From Mesorhizobium sp. AR02 (GTDB lineage Bacteria > Pseudomonadota > Alphaproteobacteria > Rhizobiales > Rhizobiaceae): a stretch of DNA of 64,000 nt. How positions within the stretch are numbered: the stretch's first letter is position 1; each line of letters starts with the position of its first letter. Below are positions 42,385 to 48,653 of this stretch, piece by piece. The DNA is taken from assembly GCF_024746835.1 (NCBI RefSeq), contig NZ_CP080531.1, forward strand, positions 3,658,001 to 3,722,000, read 5' to 3'. Below the pieces are notes generated by a model, which searched no databases, was not told the DNA's origin, and saw only the letters and a list, made by a program, of their open reading frames with translations. Made by a program: the position numbers and the translations under genes.

Positions 42385-42870
42385 TTAGCTCACGCTGCCG
42401 ATCAGCTTCTCAAGCAGACGCGAAAGCGTCTCCCGTTCGGCGTCGCTCAGGCCGGCGAGGATTTCATGCTCGTTGGCGACGTGGGCGGTCAGGGCCTCGT
42501 CGATCAAAGCCAGACCTTTCTCGGTAAGCTGCACGACAATGCCACGCCGGTCGTTGGGGTGCGGGCCGCGCAGGATCAATCGGGCCTTTTCCAGCCGGTC
42601 GAGCCGGTTGGTCATGGCGCCCGACGTCACCATCGTCGCTTCGTAGAGAGCAGTCGGCGTCAGCGCGTAAGGGGCTCCGGAGCGGCGCAGCGTCGCCAGC
42701 ACGTCGAACTCGCCGGCCTGCAGCCCGAAACGGGCAAACAGCGGAGCGAGGCGGTCGCGGGCGATCAGCGACGACGCCTCGTTCAGTCGCCCGAGCACGC
42801 CCATCGGCGCGACATCAAGATCCGGCCGCTCCCGTTTCCACTGCTCGATCGCTCGCGCTGCCCTATCCAC
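42385..42870 (-). CDS. MarR-family transcriptional regulator
   Basis: 161 aa. The winged helix-turn-helix is in the middle (FDVLATLRRSGAPYALTPTA, then LYEATMVTSGAMTNRLDRLE) with the wing KARLILRGPHPNDRRGIVVQ and LTEKGLALIDE, the standard MarR sequence. GTG start at 42870 preceded by GGTGAGACA. Divergent from an EamA transporter; two palindromic sites sit between them, so it probably represses both genes and senses a small molecule exported by EamA. The ligand is unknown. Confidence 0.88.
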   Translation of the reverse strand: MDRAARAIEQWKRERPDLDVAPMGVLGRLNEASSLIARDRLAPLFARFGLQAGEFDVLATLRRSGAPYALTPTALYEATMVTSGAMTNRLDRLEKARLILRGPHPNDRRGIVVQLTEKGLALIDEALTAHVANEHEILAGLSDAERETLSRLLEKLIGSVS

Positions 42871-42887
42871 TGTCTCACCATTAAATA

Positions 42888-42927
42888 TCTTGACGTTAAG
42901 AATCTTCGTGTTATCTTACCTGAAGAT
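42888..42927. promoter_or_regulatory. two palindromic operator-like sites between marR and eamA
   Basis: TCTTGACGTTAAGA (42888-42901) is an inverted repeat with one mismatched pair; ATCTT-ACCTG-AAGAT (42913-42927) is a second one. They overlap a possible promoter for the EamA gene, TTGACG (42890-42895), 16 bases, TATCTT (42912-42917). The form resembles TTGA-type MarR operators. Confidence 0.65.
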
Positions 42928-42984
42928 GCAGAACCGGCCAAGCCGCAAGTGCCAAATTTCGCAATTGAGTGACGGGACAATCCG

Positions 42985-43893
42985 ATGAAATTTCTCTGGG
43001 AATCGGCGCTCGGCCTGCTGGTCGTCACCGGCGGCCTGCTCGGCCTGACGCTGCCCTTCGGCAAGCTCGCCACGGCGGCCGGCGTGCCGGCCATGGTCTG
43101 GGCCTTCGTCATCTCGCTTGGCGCCGGCGGCGTGCTTTTGTGCGTGCTCTTGGCACGCGGCGAGCGCATCCGGCTCACCCCCCACAAATTGCGCTATTTC
43201 TTCGTCACGGCCGCGGTGTCCTATGCCGCCCCCAATCTCTTGATGTTCTCGGCCATTCCGCACCTTGGCGCCGGCTATACCGGCATCATGTTCACGCTTT
43301 CGCCTGTCATCACGCTGGTGTTCTCGATCCTGCTGCGTGTGCGGCGCCCCAACATGCTGGGCATTGTCGGCATCGCCGTCGGCTTCGTCGGCGCCGTCAT
43401 GGTGGCGGTGACGCGCGGCGAGGCCGGCCAACCGGCCGACCTGTTCTGGGTGGTGATGGGGCTGCTGATCCCCGTCAGCCTTGCCGCCGGCAACATCTAC
43501 CGCACCGTCGACTGGCCGGAAGGCACCGGCCCGATCGAGCTTGCCGTCGGCAGCCATCTGGCATCGGCAGCGCTGCTGCTCGTTGGCATTCTCGCCCTGT
43601 TTGGCATCAAGGCCTTCGTTCCGCTCGCCGGCGTGCCGCTGGTCGTCGTCGCGCAGGTCGCATCGGCGTCGGCGATGTTCGCCTTCTTCTTCCGGCTGCA
43701 GGCGGTCGGCGGCCCGGTCTATCTCAGCCAGATCGGCTATGTGGCGGCCGCCGTCGGGCTGTTTGCCGGCACGATCTTCCTTGGCGAGCACTATCAGCTG
43801 CTGACCTGGGGCGGCGCCGTCATCATCACCGTCGGCGTCTTCATCACCACGAAGGCGCAGAGCCAGGCCGTCGCAAAGCCGCAGCCTGCGTAA
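42985..43893 (+). CDS. EamA/DMT-family transporter
   Basis: 302 aa, about ten helices in two EamA repeats. The first ends GAGYTGIMFTLSPVITLVFS, and the second shows AVGGPVYLSQIGYVAAAVGL then FAGTIFLGEHYQLLTWGGAV. It starts MKFLWESALGLLVVTGGLLG, where the first helix follows almost immediately. Regulation by the divergent MarR protein is inferred from the shared operator region. It is not closely similar to the EamA protein encoded at 15745-16641. Substrate unknown. Confidence 0.85.
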   Translation: MKFLWESALGLLVVTGGLLGLTLPFGKLATAAGVPAMVWAFVISLGAGGVLLCVLLARGERIRLTPHKLRYFFVTAAVSYAAPNLLMFSAIPHLGAGYTGIMFTLSPVITLVFSILLRVRRPNMLGIVGIAVGFVGAVMVAVTRGEAGQPADLFWVVMGLLIPVSLAAGNIYRTVDWPEGTGPIELAVGSHLASAALLLVGILALFGIKAFVPLAGVPLVVVAQVASASAMFAFFFRLQAVGGPVYLSQIGYVAAAVGLFAGTIFLGEHYQLLTWGGAVIITVGVFITTKAQSQAVAKPQPA

Positions 43894-43899
43894 ACGTCT

Positions 43900-44496
43900 T
43901 CAAAGTTTTCCGCCGCCGTCGGCATCGCCGCCGGGCTCCGGCCTTGGATGCCGGCGGCGGTGCGTGGCGGCGGCACGCGCCGCCTGCTCGTAGATGCCGG
44001 TCATCAGCTCGAGCGTGCGCGCGACATCCTCGAGCTTGTCGGCCATTTCGGGAATGCGGGTCACGGCATCGATGAGCAGGACGGAGCGGATGTCGGCATA
44101 GCGCTCGGTCACGCGATGCCCGAGCGGCGTCACTTCGTAGGTGACACCAGCCCTGCCGCTGCCGGTGCGGGTGATCAAACCGCCCTTGAGCAGTTTGCGC
44201 AGACTGTACTGGATGTTGGGAATGTCGTCGCGGTTGGTCATCTGGGCTAGATCGCGCACGCTTTTCGGGCGGTCGTTCATCCGGATGATGTGGAGCAGCG
44301 CGTTCTCGGGGCCGCTGGCGGAAAACTCGATCACCGTGGCGAGGCATTCGGCCTGCCAATGGCCAAACGCCTCGTAGGAGCGCATCAGCGCGTATTCGAC
44401 TTCGGTGACGTCGATTTCCAGCGGCGTGCGTGCCAGGTGCCAGCCGCGATCCAGCAACTCGGCCTGTGTTTCCAGAGATTTGCGCCGGTCGTTCAT
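43900..44496 (-). CDS. winged-helix (MarR-like) transcriptional regulator
   Basis: 198 aa. A helical N-terminus (VTEVEYALMRSYEAFGHWQA) is followed by a winged helix (PKSVRDLAQMTNRDDIPNIQ, YSLRKLLKGGLITRTGSGRA) and the wing GVTYEVTPLGHRVTERYADI. A long C-terminal helix ends in a basic, glycine-rich tail (RRRHPRPEPGGDADGG). Members of this group control flavin monooxygenase or aromatic catabolic genes. GGGGGAACAGG precedes the ATG. It faces the monooxygenase gene across a 27-bp palindrome that is very likely its operator. Confidence 0.82.
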   Translation of the reverse strand: MNDRRKSLETQAELLDRGWHLARTPLEIDVTEVEYALMRSYEAFGHWQAECLATVIEFSASGPENALLHIIRMNDRPKSVRDLAQMTNRDDIPNIQYSLRKLLKGGLITRTGSGRAGVTYEVTPLGHRVTERYADIRSVLLIDAVTRIPEMADKLEDVARTLELMTGIYEQAARAAATHRRRHPRPEPGGDADGGGKL

Positions 44497-44551
44497 CTGC
44501 CTGTTCCCCCACCATCAGCATGCGCCGATCCCGGTGATTGCGTCTACATAG

Positions 44552-44578
44552 ATTTATGATAGACTTTCTATCATAAAT
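44552..44578. promoter_or_regulatory. 27-bp perfect palindrome, probable operator
   Basis: The arms ATTTATGATAGA (44552-44563) and TCTATCATAAAT (44567-44578) are exact inverted complements around CTT. It is A/T-rich in a GC-rich genome and centred 69 bases from the regulator start and 43 bases from the monooxygenase start. Likely bound by the divergent winged-helix protein. Confidence 0.8.
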
Positions 44579-44607
44579 TATAAGCAAAAATGAGGAGAAC
44601 GTCACCC

Positions 44608-45732
44608 ATGAGCATGCTCGACAAGACCGCGCCTCATGCGCAGCCCTTCTTTCTCGGCACCTTCGCGTCCAATTGCTCCGGCGGCATGACCGTCACCAAG
44701 GTGCCCGGGCGCTGGGTCAGTTCCTGGGACAACAATCTGCGGCTGGCGCATCTGCTCGACGAGGCCGGCATCGACTTCATGCTGCCGATCGCGCGCTGGA
44801 TCGGCTATGGCGGCGAGACCAATTTTCACGGCAATGTGCTGGAGACGATCACCTGGGCGGCCGGGCTTCTGGCGCTCACCCGCAACATCACGGTTTTCGC
44901 CACCACCCATACCGCGGCGAACCATCCCGTGGTCGTCGCCAAGCAACTGGCGACCATCGACCAGATCAGCCGCGGCCGCATCGGCCTCAACATCGTCGCC
45001 GGCTGGAACAAGCCGGAATATGAAGCGCTTGGGCTGACGCTGCCCGATGACCATGGCACGCGCTATGGCTATGCCCAGGAGTGGTTCGATATCGTCCAGG
45101 CGTTGTGGGAGCGCACAGAAGCCTTCGACTGGGACGGCACCTGGTTCAAGCTCAAAAATGTGCTTGGCGACCCGCGCCCCTCAGCGCGGCTGCCGATCCT
45201 CAACGCCGCCGGTTCGGAAGAGGGCCGCAAATTCGCGGTCCGCAACGCCGATTTCCTGTTCACGCCGGCAATCGACCTGGCGCGCTCCAAGGACGAGATC
45301 ATTGCGCTGAAGGAGCAGGCGAGGGCCGCCGGCAGCGATGTCGACGTGCTGACCTTTGCACATGTCGTCTGCCGGCCGACCGAAAAGGAAGCCACGGACT
45401 ATCTTGAGCATTTCGGCCGCGCCAATGCCGACTGGGTAGCGGTCGACAATCTGGTGCAGCTGCAGTTCGCCCATGCGCAGTCGTTCCCGCATGATCTCCT
45501 GGCGCTCATTCGCGACCGCATGGCGGCGGGCCATGGCGGCTTCCCGCTCACCGGCACGCCCGAGCAGGTCGCCGATGGGATCACCGCCCTGCACGCGGCG
45601 GGGTTTCGCGGCTCGACGCTGTCCTTCGTCGATTATGTCGAGGAATTCCCCTATTTCCGCGACACCGTGCTACCCATTCTGGAACAGAGAGGCATCCGCA
45701 CCGCGCCGGCCGCGATGCAGTCGGCGGCATAG
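44608..45732 (+). CDS. LLM-class flavin-dependent monooxygenase (RutA-like)
   Basis: 374-aa bacterial-luciferase-like (TIM-barrel) oxygenase that uses reduced FMN supplied by a partner reductase. Family segments are FASNCSGGMTVTKVPGRW, MLPIARWIGYGGETNFHG, TTHTAANHPVVVAKQLATID, GRIGLNIVAGWNKPEYEALG, and TGTPEQVADGITALHAAGFR. It resembles RutA/dimethylsulfone- and dibenzothiophene-type oxygenases; the substrate is unknown. GAGGAGAA lies 10 bases before ATG 44608 (an upstream ATG at 44590 contains that site and is rejected). The TAG stop is provided by repeat copy C. It is followed by a flavin reductase gene. Confidence 0.87.
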   Translation: MSMLDKTAPHAQPFFLGTFASNCSGGMTVTKVPGRWVSSWDNNLRLAHLLDEAGIDFMLPIARWIGYGGETNFHGNVLETITWAAGLLALTRNITVFATTHTAANHPVVVAKQLATIDQISRGRIGLNIVAGWNKPEYEALGLTLPDDHGTRYGYAQEWFDIVQALWERTEAFDWDGTWFKLKNVLGDPRPSARLPILNAAGSEEGRKFAVRNADFLFTPAIDLARSKDEIIALKEQARAAGSDVDVLTFAHVVCRPTEKEATDYLEHFGRANADWVAVDNLVQLQFAHAQSFPHDLLALIRDRMAAGHGGFPLTGTPEQVADGITALHAAGFRGSTLSFVDYVEEFPYFRDTVLPILEQRGIRTAPAAMQSAA

Positions 45733-45805
45733 AGCAATTCCAGGAAAAGTGTGAAACGGTTGTCCCGGGAAAAGCGCATAGCGTTTTCCCTTGGGAATTG
45801 CGTCC
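45730..45805 (-). repeat. dispersed palindromic repeat, copy C (module 2, inverted)
   Basis: It starts TAGAGCAATTCCAGGAAAAG and continues to TTCCCTTGGGAATTGCGTCC, the reverse complement of module 2 in copies B and D. Its first TAG is the stop codon of the monooxygenase, and it fills almost the whole gap to the flavin reductase ribosome site. Confidence 0.85.
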
Positions 45806-45825
45806 AGGCTGCGAAGGAGAACGTC

Positions 45826-46335
45826 ATGTCCACAGCTTCGGGAGAAGGCCCGGTCGATGTCGCCGACTTCCGCGCCGCCATGCGGCTCATCGTCGGCAAT
45901 GTCAGCGTCATCACCGCCGGCGTCGGCGAAGACCGTTCCGGCCTCGTGGTCATTTCGGTGGTCTCGCTGTCGGCCGAGCCGCCCAAGGTGATCGCTTGCG
46001 TCAACCGATCGTCATCGACCTGGCCGGTAATCGAACGCTACCGGCATTTCGGCGTCAATTCGCTCGGGCCCCAGCACCAGCACGTGGCGGAGCGGTTCTC
46101 GGGCTTTGGCGGCATCAAGGGCAAGGACCGCTATGAGGGCGCCGAATGGGTGACGCTGAAGACCGGAGCCGCGCTGCTGTCGGACGCGGTGGCTGCCTTC
46201 GACTGCAGCCTCGACGAGATGATCGATCGCGGCACGCATTCCATCGTCATCGGTTCGGTCGAAGCGGTGCGCACCCATGATGCTGGCCAGGCGCTTGTCT
46301 ACTGGCGGGGCGGCTACCGGCCGCTCGACGCGTAG
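45826..46335 (+). CDS. flavin reductase family protein
   Basis: 169-aa NAD(P)H:FMN reductase-type protein that would feed reduced flavin to the monooxygenase upstream. FMN-binding family landmarks are FRAAMRLIVGNVSVITAGVG and VISVVSLSAEPPKVIACVNR, then SSSTWPVIERYRHFGVNSLG and GGYRPLDA at the end. AAGGAG precedes ATG 45826; the frame opens earlier inside the repeat, which is not coding. Monooxygenase plus reductase form a two-component system interrupted only by the repeat hairpin. Confidence 0.88.
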   Translation: MSTASGEGPVDVADFRAAMRLIVGNVSVITAGVGEDRSGLVVISVVSLSAEPPKVIACVNRSSSTWPVIERYRHFGVNSLGPQHQHVAERFSGFGGIKGKDRYEGAEWVTLKTGAALLSDAVAAFDCSLDEMIDRGTHSIVIGSVEAVRTHDAGQALVYWRGGYRPLDA

Positions 46336-46395
46336 GCCCGGTTCTCGGAACCCACCGTTTTCGACCCGGCCTGACCTGAATCTCGACACATCCTA

Positions 46396-47437
46396 GAGCG
46401 GTTCGCGTTTTATCTGAATCGGGATTCCCAAGATTGAGCAAATCAGATTCGATGTTCTGACCGTTGGAGGTCGGGACAGATGGCGAAGCCTTATTCGATG
46501 GATCTGCGAGAGCGGGCACTGGCTCGCCTTGAGGAAGGCGAGACGAGTCGCGAGGTGGCTGCGGCGCTGAAGGTGGCAGTGTCGAGCGTGATCAAGTGGG
46601 CGGCGCGCAAGCGTCGGTTGGGCAGTGCGGCCCCTGGCAAGATGGGCGGTCATCGGCCCTATCTGATCGATGGGGAGCACCGTGCTTTCGTCCTGAGCGA
46701 GGTCGAGCGAGATGCCAACATAACGCTTCATCAATTGACGGCGGCATTGGCGGAACGGGGTCTCATCATCCACCCTGCGAGCGTCGGTCGCTTCCTGCAT
46801 CGTGAGGGCAAGAGTTTTAAAAAAACCATTCTGCCGGCCGAGCAGCTCAAGCCAAAGCTGATGCGCCGGCGGGCGCAATGGATGCGCTACCAGACCCGCA
46901 TTGACCCTACTCGCCTGGTCTTCCTGGATGAAACATGGGTCAAGACCAACATGGCGCCATTGCGCGGCTGGGGTGTGCGCGGCAAGCGGCTGATGGCCCA
47001 CGCGCCATATGGTCATTGGAAGACGATGACCTTCATCGCCGCGCTGCGGCATGATCGGGTGGAGGCGCCTTGGGTCATTGACGGACCCATCAATGCGCAG
47101 GCCTTCCGCGCCTATGTCGAAACCGAACTCATCAAAACACTGAAGCCGGGTGACATCGTCATTCTCGACAATCTCGGTTCTCACAAGGGCCAAGCCGTCC
47201 GCGATATCGTCAGGGCCGCTGGCGCAAGGCTCTTCTTCCTGCCGCCCTATAGCCCAGACCTCAATCCAATCGAGAAGCTGTTCGCCAAGCTCAAGCACTG
47301 CATGCGGCGTGCCGCCAAACGAAGCATCCAGGCCGTACACAACGCCATCGCCAACACCCTTGACGACGTTACCCCAAACGAATGTAACAACTACATCGAA
47401 AGCGCAGGCTATAAGTCAACCTAAATGCGAACCGCTC
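46396..47437 (+). mobile_element. IS630-family insertion sequence (1042 bp)
   Basis: The inverted ends GAGCGGTTCGCGTTT (left, from 46396) and GAGCGGTTCGCATTT (right end read on the opposite strand, from 47437) match at 14 of 15 positions. The element is flanked by TA on both sides (46394-46395 and 47438-47439), as expected for IS630/Tc1-type insertion. One intact transposase gene. The right TA belongs to the first bases of repeat copy D. Confidence 0.88.
46480..47424 (+). CDS. IS630-family transposase
   Basis: 314-aa single-frame transposase. An N-terminal helix-turn-helix (RLEEGETSREVAAALKVAVS with SVIKWAARKRR) is followed by a DDE catalytic core. The first Asp is in RLVFLDETWVKTNMAPLRGW, the second in GDIVILDNLGSHKGQAV, and the Glu in PYSPDLNPIEKLFAKLKHC. 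The sequence around codon 108-112 contains TTTT followed by seven A. This is the kind of slippery run at which related rhizobial elements split into two overlapping frames; here the frame is continuous and the protein intact. The element is probably still capable of movement. Confidence 0.92.
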   Translation: MAKPYSMDLRERALARLEEGETSREVAAALKVAVSSVIKWAARKRRLGSAAPGKMGGHRPYLIDGEHRAFVLSEVERDANITLHQLTAALAERGLIIHPASVGRFLHREGKSFKKTILPAEQLKPKLMRRRAQWMRYQTRIDPTRLVFLDETWVKTNMAPLRGWGVRGKRLMAHAPYGHWKTMTFIAALRHDRVEAPWVIDGPINAQAFRAYVETELIKTLKPGDIVILDNLGSHKGQAVRDIVRAAGARLFFLPPYSPDLNPIEKLFAKLKHCMRRAAKRSIQAVHNAIANTLDDVTPNECNNYIESAGYKST

Positions 47438-47564
47438 TAGAGCAGTTCACCGTTTCACGGAAACGGCGAATTGCTCTAACTCTTTGTTTTGGCGCAATTC
47501 CCAAGCGAAAGCGCTATGCGCTTTTCCCGGGAAAACCGGTTCGCACTTTTCCTGGAATTGCTCC
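47438..47564 (+). repeat. dispersed palindromic repeat, copy D (full length)
   Basis: It starts TAGAGCAGTTCACCGTTTC and continues through GAAACGGCGAATTGCTCTAA (module 1 hairpin), then CTTTGTTTTGGCGCAATTCC and CACTTTTCCTGGAATTGCTC (module 2). It directly abuts the right end of the IS630 element, sharing its TA. Confidence 0.88.
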
Positions 47565-47586
47565 AGGTGCGAATTTGCGAATGTGG

Positions 47587-48336
47587 TTAGACCGATCCCT
47601 TTTCCGCCAGCACCATGTAATTGACGTCCATGTCCTTCGACCGCGCCCAGCGGTCGGCGAGCGGATTGTAGGTGACGCCTGTGCGGTCGATGATCGTCAG
47701 GCCGGCGCCGGCGAGCGCCTTTTCCAGCTCTTCCGGGCGCACCAGCTTGCCGAACTGATGGGTGCCGCGCGGTAGCCAGCGCAGCACATATTCGGCACCG
47801 ATGATCGCCAGGCCCAGCGCCTTCAGCGTGCGGTTGATGGTGGCCACGAACATGATGCCGCCGGGCCGGACCATCTGCCCGCATTTGGCGACGAACAGGT
47901 CGATGTCGGCGACATGCTCGACCACTTCCATGTTGAGAATGACGTCGAATGTCTCGCCGGCGTCGGCGAGGTCCTCGGCCGTCGTGGCGCGATAGTCGAC
48001 ACTCACATTGCCTTCGGCCGCATGCAGTTTTGCGACTTCGATGTTTGTTTCGGAGGCGTCCGCGCCGACGACCTCGGCGCCAAGCCGCGCCATCGGCTCG
48101 CACAAAAGACCGCCGCCGCAGCCGATATCTAGGATGCGCAGGCCCTCGAACGGCCGCGCGGCGCGCGGATCACGGCCGAAGCGCGCCGCTATCTGGTCGC
48201 GGATATAGGAAAGCCGGACCGGATTGAATTTGTGCAGCGGACGAAACTTGCCGTTCGGGTTCCACCATTCGGCGGCAAGGGCGGAAAAGCGTTCCACTTC
48301 TCCGGCATCGATCGTCGATCGTCGGGGCTCTGGCAT
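47587..48336 (-). CDS. ubiG: 3-demethylubiquinol / 2-octaprenyl-6-hydroxyphenol O-methyltransferase
   Basis: Ubiquinone-biosynthesis O-methyltransferase, 249 aa. The SAM motif I is [20 protein letters not shown], motif post-I is [18 protein letters not shown], and motif II is [20 protein letters not shown]. The N-terminal [20 protein letters not shown] and [13 protein letters not shown] are diagnostic of UbiG. AGGAG lies about 9 bases before the ATG. In many rhizobia ubiG neighbours lysC; here a diguanylate cyclase and a sensor kinase lie between, and both flanks of ubiG carry copies of the dispersed repeat. Confidence 0.95.
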   Translation of the reverse strand: MPEPRRSTIDAGEVERFSALAAEWWNPNGKFRPLHKFNPVRLSYIRDQIAARFGRDPRAARPFEGLRILDIGCGGGLLCEPMARLGAEVVGADASETNIEVAKLHAAEGNVSVDYRATTAEDLADAGETFDVILNMEVVEHVADIDLFVAKCGQMVRPGGIMFVATINRTLKALGLAIIGAEYVLRWLPRGTHQFGKLVRPEELEKALAGAGLTIIDRTGVTYNPLADRWARSKDMDVNYMVLAEKGSV

Positions 48337-48349
48337 CGGTTGGTCTCCT

Positions 48350-48415
48350 AGAGCTCTTTGATTTGTCGCAATTCCGGACGGAAAACCGTTTCACACTTTT
48401 CCTGGATTGCTTCAG
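48350..48415 (+). repeat. dispersed palindromic repeat, copy E (module 2)
   Basis: It starts TAGAGCTCTTTGATTTGTCG and runs to CACTTTTCCTGGATTGC, most diverged of the five. It lies just upstream of the ubiG ribosome site, in its promoter or leader. Confidence 0.8.
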
Positions 48416-48653
48416 AGCGCTAGGAAGTCGGGCGCGGGAGCGGGAAAGTCAAGGTAACAATTTTCCTCTGCCGACAGGGCGGTCCGTTCTGTCAGGGCAT
48501 GAGCGCCGTGCTGAATTCCTCGGCGCCGAGGGTCTTCCTGGAGATGGCTGTCGATCAGGGACCTTTAACATCAAATTTACGAGGTTGGCGGTTTCCTGAA
48601 GCACGACCGGGATTCGGCATATACATTGCCCTCCCATTGATTGGGATGGCCTG

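Noticed and set aside
46813..46822. T4-A7 run as a sign of a frameshifted, broken transposase.
   Set aside because: The transposase frame is continuous through the run and retains all three DDE residues.
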